Shown piece after piece: positions 1 through 11,305 of a stretch of 64,000 nt of DNA (position 1 is its first letter; every line of letters begins with the position of its first letter). This DNA comes from Wolfiporia cocos. Lineage: Eukaryota > Basidiomycota > Agaricomycetes > Polyporales > Phaeolaceae. The stretch covers positions 4,464,001 through 4,528,000 of the forward strand of contig JACCLO010000004.1 of the NCBI GenBank assembly GCA_029448655.1. Reading direction: 5' to 3'. The notes below the pieces were generated by a model, which did not search any database, was not told the DNA's origin, and saw only the letters and a program-made list of their open reading frames with translations. A program made the translations under genes and the position numbers.

Positions 1-1112
1 GATATAATGAAATACGCAATGAGTCCTTGATATTCTTGTCAGTTCTTTTCAGCCTCAGAATCCTCCTCAACGATATCGAGCCATCGAACGCTCGGACGCA
101 ACTGTGGCGCTCGCATCCCAATTAGGAAGGGTGCATTCATACCACTGGCACATAAATATTCTCCACTTCACAAGTACATTCATTCTGCAGGTGGGTGATA
201 ATCTCTGAGCACTATCTTGCTAGTGTAATTTTGACCTGAACGACCTGAGGGTCCCATCACTTTTCACATCATGATTGGCAAGCATTCTAAATCATACTCC
301 CACACATTGATGGATTGGTGTCTTCTCCTTCAACAGTGACCTACAGCGTAAATATAATACACAGATCGACTCTGTTTGATCTTCCGCAGAAATCCTTGGG
401 AACAAATTTCCGTCAAACTGTCTCGTAGTTGCGGTATGACATGCGCGATGTACGAAATTGTACAATACAGATTTTATCTCAAAATTCTGCTCCAAAGAAA
501 TCAATGTATTCAATGTTCCGAGCAATACATCCCGCTGACACAAGGCATGAATATTTTTATCTGAGGAGCCTTTACATTGATACCGTCGCGCTCTGCGCGC
601 CAAGTGCCGCAGAGTTGTCCGGCATGTAGTGTGGCGTGTGATAGACGCCAGACACCCGGAATTTGCCACTCCCCCCACCGTGATACTAACTGGGCGGCAC
701 TCTGCTTAACTGCGCAGATCGGACTGGATGCGGTGTTTTCAGAGTCCTATGGCCGTGGATGCTCTCTCTGCACGCTAACACCTTATCAATACGTTAATAG
801 ATAATGTCGCGCGTTTGCCTTCAGCTTCTCCCGTTTTCTGAGTGCCTGTTGCACTAAAATGCATGGGCAGAAAGCTCATGGTCAGGTAGAGATGAATGGC
901 GAGAAACAGGTCCCGGTTAATATTGTTGAAACGCCCTTACATTAACACCATAGCGCTGCTGGTATGTCCGATCGATATAGCTGATACCGATGACACGGGC
1001 TGCTCCTCAGTCACACAACAGTACTTGCCGTGCAAACCCAAACCTTCATTATTCGACAATACAAGTACATCACAGAGCAGTATACGATAGCGCATAGATA
1101 TCAAGATGCCCC
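1..1112. other. No recognisable gene; 3' flank of the first transporter copy
   Basis: I see only short, overlapping open frames without family resemblance. From about 671 onward the sequence is a diverged copy of the stretch that begins near 4858, so the right part is the downstream flank carried along in the transporter duplication. Confidence 0.6.
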
Positions 1113-3692
1113 TCACAGCACGTACCGGAAGTCTCGATTCTGTATATCCGTGAGGTCGAGGAAGGCCTACGAAACAGCCGGCCTCGTCAGTGAGCAGGCA
1201 CGACAATGCCTACGGCAGGACCACGTACCTTGTCGACCTTCCTCTCTGTGCCCGTCTCCACGTCCGTAATATATACGTCGTCATACGTCGCATCATGCTC
1301 CTCGCAATCACGCCGCGCATTCTCGTGCGCGAGATACCACCTCGTGACGAGCAGCAGAACCGCTACCGTTGTCCAGCACGCGGTCATAATTGCCCACGGG
1401 ACGTGGTTCCTGTGCGCCAGTCAGACTCACCGCGGATGTGCCGTTCGAGCGCACGCACCTGGGCTGGTACTTGGCCTTCCAGCACTGCGGCCCAACCGCG
1501 TTACCGAGCGCATATCCGATCATCACTACCGCATTCGTGGTCACCCCTACAGATGTGCAGGTGCTTCAGCTAGGTATGCGACGTCAAATTCAGCGTTCCG
1601 TACTCTTCGTGTGCCCCGCGGTAACAGTGCCCACCCACGCGAGCATGATCACAATTGGCGCGACCTGGTTGACTTCGTACATGACATCAGTAGCGTCCAT
1701 CGGATCGCAGGCGAGACAACACACTAGGGATCCAGTAGCAGAACAGCAGTCCGACGCGATCGCTCGACGGCAGCGCGTTGACGAGGATTGAACCTAGGAT
1801 CGCGGCGGAGTACGCGGCGCAGGCAGCGTACGCGCGGGCGTTTTTCCAGTAAGATGAGGCAGTGATGACGAGGATTATCCACAGTACTTATGCATGGCCG
1901 CGACGTCAGTATGATGAAACAATCCGTGGGATGGGGTGAATTGTAGTGGCATATGTATGGGGATGACTCACTCTCCGCGACACCGTCGACGCAGCCAAGC
2001 AGCGTCGTCTGCAGGTCGGTAAAGCCGAATTCTGCAACAATGATCTGTCGCTGGTTGCTGAGCTATTGTGAGCGGATCCGTCAATTTGACCGTGAATGGA
2101 CTGGTTGTTACTGCATACAGAGTTCGTGACGCTTCTGAAAGGTACTACAACTCAGCTCACACGCCATGTCAGGAGACAGGAGACATACTCAATTGTAAGG
2201 GAGAAAAAGAAGAACCAGGTCTTCGGGTCTTTGAAGCACTCAATCATCCTGAAACAGACATAAGTGCCCATGCATTTTTGGGCTGAGGTCGCACTCACTG
2301 CTCCTTCTTGAAATGCTTATTCTCCATCCCGGCTTGGTTGACCTTGATCCGGGCAACAGCAATAACCTTCTCCTCAGGTGTGAGGAACCACGCGTTTGTG
2401 ATAGAGTCGGGGAAGAATAGCCTGGATGTGATGTAAGTCCGTACATTCTGGAGAATGGAAATATATTGACACACACCAGAATAGGACAGACACTACCAAT
2501 GTGATGATGCCCGTGATTAACATAAGCCTAGAAATCAGTCTGTCAGATGCAATTCCATCAATACATGGGAGAATGACTAAACCATTGCCAAGGCTCGAGT
2601 ACGCTTGATTTTATGTGAAGGGTGCCATATGCAACGAGGCCAAGCACGATGATAGCAAATCCATTCATGAGGTCTGCGCATTGAGCCCATTATCAGTGTG
2701 CGGTGCTCTCAAGCGATAGGAGATGGACTTACACCAGTAGCCAACTCGTCTCGTTTGCTCCTGACGGGCATAGAACATAGACGTGACAATCATAAATCCA
2801 GGCGTGATGGCACCTTCGCAGATCCCGAGGAAGAATCGACATATGAACAATGTAGCAAAGTCCTTTGTGGCAGTGTGGCAGAGGAGCGCCACCGCCCATA
2901 TGAAAATATTGATGCTGTACCGTAGATCAGCAACGCATATTATGAGCAGAGTGGAATACACACCTAACCCATTTTCCGACAGGTAACCGTTGTAGGGCAT
3001 AATTTTGCGGGAACTGGAAGGCAAGAAAGGAGAGGAAAAAGATCGTGTTGAGCCAGTCGAACTGATTCTGCGACAAGTGGTCATCCTGCCTGCAGCCACA
3101 TAAGACAGACTTTGTGATGGATCGGGGGATACCACCGAAACTCACAGGAGGCCGAGGACTGCTGATTGCGCGAGTGTTGATCTGTCGGCAAATTGCATCC
3201 TGAGATGCATCAATGACACGGATCTCCTGGCCTAACTCTGCACGAGACTTACATATACATGACTGAGCCAGGCCTGTCGGCGCCAGTCACATGGCGAGTA
3301 AGGAGTGTGGCAACTCACTGCACATGAGAGGCATCAAATGCCAGTCCAGTTTTCGCCTGCATCCGACAAATCAACGCGTCGGCCGGATCGGAAAACGCGC
3401 GCGTGCACCGACCTGACCCGCAGTGCATCAGCGGGATCCACCTCGACATCCTGACCGGCCACGATCTGAGCAGCAACATCGACCTCGGTCGAGTCGACGA
3501 CGCCGTGTCCCGGACGTTTCTCGACAAAGTCTGAGGTGCTGCGTTTAGTGTCCATGGCAGGAATCGAGGGACGCTTGGCTGCAAGTCCGCTCATATAAGA
3601 GGCTTGCAGGAGGTCAGCAAGAGCGGCGGGATAGGAGCGTGCTGCTATCGAGCAGCACGGCGTGGGACGCAAATATATGAGATGGTCATGCA
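671..3692. repeat. Segmental tandem duplication, copy 1
   Basis: This segment and 4858-7901 are diverged direct copies about 4.19 kb apart. Each contains one complete MFS transporter gene with matching exon order, the same 3' flank (shared block around 673-790 and 4860-4975) and a short stretch 5' of the start codon. The spacing between equivalent stop codons (1113 and 5302) is 4189 bp and between starts (3594 and 7807) 4213 bp. Similarity is clearly higher in exons than in introns, so the duplication is not recent. Confidence 0.85.
1113..3594 (-). CDS. MFS transporter, ACS/allantoate permease-like (copy 1, multi-exon)
   Basis: Spliced minus-strand gene for a major facilitator of the anion:cation symporter (DAL5-like) family, expected to carry small organic anions such as allantoate, ureidosuccinate or related acids across the plasma membrane; the substrate cannot be read from the sequence. 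The start at 3594 opens a hydrophilic N-terminus, followed by exons for LDWHLMPLMC, the RFFLGICEGAITPGFMIV helix region with MFYARQEQTRRVGYW, the central cytoplasmic loop (NAWFLTPEEKVIAVARIKVNQ), DPKTW, AGHTKR-VTTNAVVM and NHVPWAI. The last exon ends in FLDLTDIQNRDFRYVL at 1115-1113. Introns are short with GT-AG borders and I can join all exons I checked in frame, so this copy looks intact despite divergence from copy 2. A precise exon table was not completed. Confidence 0.82.
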
Positions 3693-4857
3693 AGGTCTGA
3701 CCCTGCATACCCAGCGCTCAAGCTCAGGGGGGAATTGAATAGCGAGTCGAATGTGCTGTTGGGGAATTGTGCGGACTTGTCCTACTAATTGGGCATGGAC
3801 TTAGATCGCTTCCTTTATGTCGTTACACCTCGGGCTAAGTAGCTGTTATATTCAAGGCATCAATCGGATATCATTGATATCTGGTAATAGTCCCGGTCAG
3901 TAGATGGAGAGGAGGCTCGCCAGTCGCCACAAAGTCCATGACTTATTAGATTTGGAAACGCAGTAGTGTTTGTGCACGAAACCTCAGTACCCATGCATAT
4001 GGTGGCGCATGGCCACGGTTTCTCGATCCATCAGCTGTTGAATTCGACCCATGGGTCTTGCTCCCATCGATGACGACCCTGATACGCCCTTCGGCCAACC
4101 CCCGACAACAGCTATGCCCCGTGGGCCGCTGCGCAGGGACGTGATCGCTGGCTTTATGGAATGCCGCGGCACCTTCCATAGGTATTATTGATTCCGCATC
4201 ATCGTCGTGCAATAGGCACGAGTGCATCGCCGCCGCGTCGCGATCGCCCCCCCTTCACCAGTGAGATGATGCATGATGCATGATGCGCCTTTATATGCCT
4301 GTTTAAGTGGAAGCTTTGGAGCAGTTGTATAGAACCCGAGCGCCGAAGTCGAGAAACTCGGATCGTGCCCGATTCCACGGTGCATGAAGTCAATGCGTAT
4401 AAGAGGGTCCATCACTAAATTTGATGTGTGGTGAGAGTCAGCACATGGGAATCACGTCTCGCTGTGTATTGCGAGCACGCCGCGACTCGTGAAGATCATG
4501 TGCAGCAAGTTTTCGTGAAATCATTCGGCTATGAGCCCGCCAGCCCGGGCAAGGAATGCGCAAAGATCTGGTAGCATCAGGCAACCAACTCACTTGTGCA
4601 TGCGTGCAGGCTTGAGATGAAGAGCAGTGCATAAACACACTCCAAGGGAGGGAACCTACTTGGCACAAGCTGGATGGATATCAAGTTCTGCGACAGCCTC
4701 TCTTCAAAGATCTGCCATAGGAGTTAGAATAACTGTACATGTAGTCGCATGCGCCGTAGTCTGGGCAGCTGGATCACATGCAAGTCAGTCAAAGTGTAAA
4801 CACCTCTCGACAGAAATGGTAATAAAAAACCACAGCACCCAGGATTCCCGCGTGGTC
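3595..4857. other. Spacer between the transporter copies, no gene seen
   Basis: About 1.2 kb between the start of the upstream transporter copy and the duplicated 3' flank of the second copy. Open frames here are short and lack codon structure or family motifs. It must hold the promoter of the 1113-3594 gene, but no convincing TATA element stands out. Confidence 0.5.
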
Positions 4858-7800
4858 CCCCACCGTGGTACTAACTGGGCGGCACTCTGCTTAACTGCGC
4901 AGATCGGACGGGATGCGGTGTTTTCAGAGTCCTATGGCCGTGGATGCTCTTCTTGCATGCTAATACCTTATAAACACATCAGTATAAATGTCGGGCCTTT
5001 GCCTTTAGCCATACCTCGCGCGGCCGGCCTCTGTTGGCGGCCTATACTTTTCGCTGGTCTTGGAAAGAGTGAGAAGATACATACGGCTCACTCTCACATA
5101 ATGATCATGCGTTGCTCATATCCTGCGTGCCACAGTGCTTCGCGCAAATCCCGTTCAATCGGAGGATCTGCTCGAGTGCCTGCTCCTCAGTCACACAACA
5201 GTACCTACCGTGCAAAATCCAAACCTCCATTATACGACAATACAAGTACAGTATACGATAGCATATAGATAGATAGCAAGATGCAACCCACGCGCGTCCC
5301 CTCACAGCACGTACCGGAAGTCCCGGTTCTGTATATCCGTGAGGTCGAGGAAGGCCTGCAAAGCAGCCGGCAGCGTCAGCGAACAAGCACGACGACGCCC
5401 TCGGCAGGACCAGGCCGCGCACCTTGTCGACCCTCTGCTCCGCGCCCGTCTTCGCGTCGGCGACGTACACGTCGTCGTACGTCGCGTCGTGCTCCTCGCG
5501 CGCGCGCAGCGCGTTCTCGCGCGCGAGGTACCACCGCGTGGCGAGGAGCAGCGCCCCCGAGGCGGTCCAGCACGCGGTCAGTATCGCCCACGGGACGTGG
5601 TTCCTGTGCGCCGTCAGACCCGTCGCGGAGGAGCGCCGCGCCGCACGCACCTCGGCTGGTACTCCGTCTTCCAGTACTGCGGCCCGACCGCGTTCCCGAC
5701 CGCGTATCCGACCATCACCACCGCGTTCGTGGTCACGCCTGCATGCGCGCGGGGGGGAAGTCAGCGTCAGCGTCAGCACGCGGGGAGATGGAGGGGGACG
5801 ACGCACGCTTCGTGTGCCCCGCGGTCACGGTGCCCACCCAGGCGAGCATGATCACGAACGGCGAGATCTCGTTAACTGCGCGCGTGACGTCAGCTCGGCC
5901 GCGACCCGGACCGGGAGGGAATAAGACGCACTGGCAATCCAGTAGCTGAAGAGCATCCCGACCCGGTCGCTCGAGGGGAGTGCGTTGACGAGGATCGAGC
6001 CGAGGATCGCGACGCAGTACGCGGCGCAGGCGGCGTACACGCGTGCGTCCTTCCAGCGCGAGGCGGCGGTGACGGCGAGGAAAATCCACAGGACTGGTGC
6101 GCGTAGCGATGTCAGTCGGGTGACGTGGGCGGTTGGGTGCGATCGAAGGGTTGAGTTTGGACAAGAGTGACTCACTCTCCATAACACCGTCGACACAGCC
6201 GAGCAGCGTCGTCTGCAGGTCGGTAAAGCCAAATTCGGAGACAATGATCTGCCGCTGGTTGCTGAGCTAATACGGAGGATTCGCGTAAGCCGTCAAATTT
6301 GAATGAATGGTGGTTATTACGTACAGAATTGGTGACATTGCTGGGGCGATTATAGCTCAGCTTACACGCCATGTCATATGTGAGTAGACAGCTGACGTAC
6401 GAGATCGCAGCGAAGAAGAAAAATAGCCAGGTCTTCGGGTCTTTGAAACATTCAATCATTCTGATACAGGCTTTAGCGCAATGCATTTCTTCGGGCCGAG
6501 ACCGCACTCACTGCTCCTTCTTGAAATGTTTGTTTTCCATCCCGGATTGGTTGACCTTGATCCGGGCAACAGCAATAACCTTCTCCTCGGGTGTGAGGAA
6601 CCAAGCGTTTGCGACAGAGTCGGGGAAGTATAGCCTGCGGTATTGTTGGTGCATACGCTTTGGGGAATAGGAATGCACTGGCACACACCAGAATAGAATA
6701 GATACCACGAAGGTGATGATGCCCGTGATTAGCATGAGCCTGATAACACGGTTTGTCAAATGTTCGTCAGTAGTAGGAGAGGACCGACCATTGCCAAGGC
6801 TGGAGCACGCTCGACTTTATGTGCAAGGTGCCGTACGCGACAAGGCCAAGCATGATGATAGCAAATCCATTCATTAGGACTGTACATCGGGGTTAATGTG
6901 CAGCGCGCTTCAGGGGCGGGAGATAGACTTACACCAGTAGCCAACTCGTCTCGTTTGCTCCTGGCGCGTATAAAACATAGACGTGACGATCATAAATCCA
7001 GGCGTGATGGCACCTTCGCAGATCCCGAGGAAGAATCGGCACACGAACAGTGTGGCAAAGTCCTTTGCGGCAGTATGGCAGAGGAGTGCCACCGCCCATA
7101 CGAATATGTTGATGCTGCACCATAGATCAGCAACGCGTATGACGAGCACAGCGAAATACACACCTGACCCATTTTCCAACAGGTAGCCGTTGCAGGGCAT
7201 AATTTTGCGGGAATTGGAATACGAGGTAGGAGAGATAGAAGATCGTGCTAAGCCAGTCGAACTGGTTCTGCGACAGGTGGTCATCCTCCCTGCAGGCGCG
7301 TGAGACGGTGTCTTTGCGACGGATCAGGGATATGACTGATACTCACAGGAGGCCGAGGACTGCCGACTGCCCAAGTGTCGTCTTGTCGGCAAATTGCATG
7401 CTGAGACATGTGTCAAGATCACGGATCTCCCGGCCTGGCTCTGGATAAGACTTACAGGTACATGACTGAGCAGGTCGGTCCGGGCCTGTCAGTGCCATAG
7501 TCACACGGCGAGCAAGGGGTGCTGAAGCTCACCGCACATGAGAGGCATGAGATGCCAGTCGAGCTTTCTCCTGCGTTCGGCTAGTTAGCGCGTCGACCGA
7601 GTCTGTGGGCGGCGCGAGCACCGACCTGACACGGAGCGCCTCGGCGGGATCGACCTCGACATCCTGACCGGCGGCGATCTGAGCAGCAACATCGACCTCA
7701 GCTGAGTTGACGACGTCGTGTTCGGGCCGTTTCTCTATAGAGGAGTCGGAGCTGAGCGAGGTGTCCATGGGAGAGACCGATGGACGCTTGGCCATGAGTC

Positions 7801-7901
7801 CGCTCATCGCAGGATTTGGCAGGATGGCAGCGGGGGCGGAGGGGAAGAGGCGTGCTGCTACCGAGAGCAGCTCGATGCAAATATACGAAACGGCCATGGC
7901 A
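4858..7901. repeat. Segmental tandem duplication, copy 2
   Basis: Partner of 671-3692. It carries the second transporter gene. The third codon positions in its 3' exons (about 5400-5700) are much richer in G and C than in copy 1, giving long accidental open frames on both strands. Confidence 0.85.
5302..7807 (-). CDS. MFS transporter, ACS/allantoate permease-like (copy 2, multi-exon)
   Basis: Paralogue of the 1113-3594 gene with the same exon order. From the start at 7807 the N-terminal hydrophilic segment runs into RKLDWHLMPLMC, then FADKTTLGQSAVLGLL, the helix block with RFFLGICEGAITPGF and MFYTRQEQTRRVGYW, the loop NAWFLTPEEKVIAVARIKVN, DPKTWLFFFF, VAILGSILVNALPSSDRVG, AGHTKR joined to VTTNAVVMVGYAVGNAVGPQ, then NHVPWAI and a final short exon FLDLTDIQNRDFRYVL ending at 5302. 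These blocks and their order are diagnostic for the DAL5-type ACS family. Splice borders checked (for example the last intron, closed by TTTGCAG) are GT-AG and keep frame. Predicted plasma-membrane protein with 12 helices. Tandem pairs of this kind often differ in regulation or substrate, which cannot be tested here. Confidence 0.88.
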
Positions 7902-10900
7902 GACTCCTGGGGAAGCGCTCGGAGCCGCGGCGCAAGGGTCTACAGTGTACATCTGATGATCAGCAAGCGCCCTGGAAGCCCCATATTAGCCGCAGCATCC
8001 ACCCGAATGCAGAGTGCCACCGATCTCCCAACGTCCGACCGCCACCGGAGAATTCCAATCCGCGCACATCCCAGCCATGCGCACGGCCTCCATGTGCGCG
8101 CGGGAGCAAACGCAGCTACTGTTGCGCGGAGACGCGTCCGCCGGCATCACTCGGGGTGCCTGGTCGAATCTCGATCACCCAGCCACACCCATCTCCGGCC
8201 TCCCCAATTTGTGGGCCGCCCATATTGCTGTACATGATCATCTCTCCGAGATACAATAAGCGCCGGCCTCATGGCTGAGCACTTTGACTCCATCAATGAA
8301 GATGCCATCCGCAATGTCAGCTTTAAATCCAGAGGTCGGAGATAGATTCATAGCGCTTGTGAAGGTGGTCCTCGGCGTCCAAGCCGCAACCGCACGTTTC
8401 GTAGCTGTATTTCCGTATCAATCTCCAGGCACGTATTGCTGACAATTTGCTCCAGCAAATCCTGACAGCGCACACCGTTTACTGTCTTCCCGTACTCTGC
8501 GGAATCGAGATATTCACTCGACTTTGCATTTACTCTCGGAGCGACAGCCGCGAATTTGACTGACCAAGTCCTCAGGATCTGAATCACGCACCCGGGTCCC
8601 CGCCAGGGCTGATCGTACCGAGCCGTTTCTTTTACCAGCAACATCCGAGTCTGGTCTGTTCAATGTGAAACGCCTGGACGCCGCCTTAATGGGTCCCAAC
8701 AGTCGTCCTCGGCGCCAGAGTTGATCGGGCCAATTTGATGGACTCGGTGCGATCTATGAGCCAAGCAAAAGGCTCGATGTCACCTCGTCTCATCACCGTC
8801 GAGATGATACCCCTTGATGGAACATTGTCGCCACGATTTTTGCAATTGGCGTCGGTATCTAAGGAGATTTCCTATGAATAGCCGGTGTACGCTTCACTTT
8901 ACCTGACCCAACCTTGCTGACGGTCCTACAGATATATGCCATGTTGAAACCTCTCCACGTCGCATAACATCTGCTCACGACGACCCCCAAATTCTTCAGG
9001 ATCGAGCTTTCAAGATCTCAACTTTCTCTCGTCGCTTCATCATATTCATGCCCCTTCTCGTGATCTCGGATTGCAGGAGCCGAGACAAGAAATCTGAAAC
9101 GACTGGCTCAGCTAGCTGCAGCACCCTCAAATACTACTGGTCTTCTTTAATTACGTCACCGCTTGAAGCCAGTCAATATCAATCCTAGTCTCCTCTGCCG
9201 CGCGAAAAGTTAAACGACGGACGCGCGTTCAGCTGCTCGAGGGTTTGGCAAACACACACTCAAACATGGTCACCGTGATCCTGCTATATTCCTGCGCACG
9301 TTTGACCTGGTGGTCATTTTGTTAAATCTCGCTGGGAGGTAAAAGGCGCGCTCGTGTTCTCTGTGGCTTGTACTCACGGATGACGAACAGACAAATAAGA
9401 TGCATCAACTTCGCCCAGCTTGCTCACACCATCGCACATTCTAGCTAGCGGAGATCCCGCTCTGCATTCAGCGCCGAAAGGCTACCGCGGATTTCGCTCC
9501 CGCGCGACGTCACAGGGTCTGGACGTCAATCTGCTTCTAGCTGACGTCTCCAGGGGCGATGAGAACGCGGCCACAATAGCAGCTATATCCGGCCTCCGAA
9601 TGAACATCTCCGATGCAATCTTCTTCGTGCCGCGGGTGCATGCGCTGACCTCACTGGTCCACCTGCGCTAGCTCGCAGGCGCCCGTCTCTCATAGCCCAA
9701 CAACCGCTGATATATGATAGGGTGGCCGCACACGGCGCCTACGGCCCTCCAAGGATACGATACCGCACGTTCGTCTATCTGGGAAGATGGAAGCGCGGTG
9801 TTGTGTCGACGACACTCTCGCAGCCATCTGGGGACATATTTGCCGGGTCTTCTGGTCTGCAGGGCCCATATGTAGAAGCTTGTTGTTACGGCTACTGGGG
9901 GAAGCTCCGCCCTGAACAGAATCTGCCGAAGGGCGGAGAAGTCGCCGGCCGGAAGGTCCTTGTGCGGCGCGCGCCTTATGTTGCTGGACGCTCGGATGAG
10001 GGCGACTGCAGTGGTGCGGCGAACACTATGGACCCGGCCTCCAGGCTGCGCTCGCCAATTCGCGCCCGGCGAGCGTTCAGGCGTTCAGGCGCTGCGAGCA
10101 TGGCGGAAATGAGCAAGACGGCTTCCTAAACATACGCGCTGCGGAATCGCAACGCCCCAAGATAAGATAGCTGATGTGAAACTTGACGAACTCCCACCTG
10201 CGACGATCAGGGCTGGAGTGGCTCGCCCAGCGTGCCTGGTCTATTGCGAAAGTGGAGACGGCCTGCGCTGCGCATGGGTTGGATTTGGATCCGAATCGTG
10301 GTCACGGTGTTTCCACGCGCGGCTGCAGGGAATGTACCTATGTAAGCTCGGAACACACAAACCTAATCCTTGGTCGCGCGGAGGCATGCCGAGGTGCGCT
10401 TGACAATTTTCTTGATAGTGCAACGAGAAGCTAGAGAAGGCTGTGCATGGATAGGCTCTATTCATTATTAATGAGGCGCGCGCTTGGTAGGGAGCTTGCG
10501 AACCACCGAGCATGTATCGTGGAGCGTTTGGCCACTCATCGAAGAAGTGTGGTCAGACTGTCCTGAAATCTGGAGGAGCCAAGGTGAGTTTGCACTTCGC
10601 CGACATGGCATTGTACACAGCACACTTGCGATATCGTAGAGTATCGAGGAACCCGCAGGTTGATCTCGCATGAATCGAATAGCGTGAACGGAATGGCAAT
10701 GACTCACCGTTGTGTTATCGAATAGCGTGAACGGAATGGCAATGACTCACCGTTGTGTTATCGAACGCCATAGAATATAACCGTGAATGCTGCCAAGGCC
10801 AAGCGTGCGTTTCTCCCAACGTTGGTCACAGAGAGCCACACCTCCCAGAATGAAAGTGGCGCACATCTTTACGGGTATGCATACGACCCTCGGCCTAAGC

Positions 10901-11305
10901 TCAAGCTCATGATGTGATGCTATCTCCAAACACGCGCGAATGGCCGCATGTCGCTTTGGCGATATAGCGAGATTAGTACAGAACTGCTGCATGTATAATG
11001 GAGAAGCTGTATCAATATGTCATTGATTACGCACGAAGTATATAATTCTCATATGTAGCACAGAATAGTACTTCGAGCTTCAAGCGACGTGCTCGCACTC
11101 TGGACAGTCCCAAATTTGTACAAGCCATGTCGCAGCAGGCGGTGACATGGACACGGAGCAAAGCCCGCGGCCGTGGCCAGTAGGCTGGAGGCAGTTAATT
11201 ATCTGGGCGCTTATAGCGAAGTCGGTCTCGTATCCCACTCTCATACTGCCGCACCGTTCCTCGAGTCTCGGCTGCTCGTAGTTTGAACGCAGACACACCA
11301 ACATA
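7902..11305. other. Intergenic region with no recognised gene
   Basis: About 3.4 kb between the divergently placed transporter and phosphatase genes. Open frames near 8350-8700 (minus), 9420-9671 and 9722-10129 (plus) show no family motif, and no set of frames joins through plausible introns. A small tandem repeat lies at 10674-10765. I could not assign any function. Confidence 0.5.
10674..10765. repeat. 43-bp tandem duplication
   Basis: A 43-bp unit beginning ATCGAATAGC starts at 10674 and again at 10717, with the first six bases of a third unit at 10760. The two full units are identical, so the duplication is recent. Confidence 0.9.

Noticed and set aside
1113..3594. Transporter copy 1 as a pseudogene
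   Set aside because: All exons examined can be joined in frame with GT-AG introns and the C-terminal exon is intact, so I see no evidence of inactivation.
5105..5949. Long open frames on both strands near the 3' end of transporter copy 2
   Set aside because: They run across verified splice borders; the DAL5-type motifs fix the true exons.
9420..10434. A small gene cluster between 9.4 and 10.4 kb
   Set aside because: Frames overlap, lack motifs, and do not join through plausible introns.
10674..10765. CRISPR-like array
   Set aside because: Only two direct units without spacers, in a eukaryotic genome.
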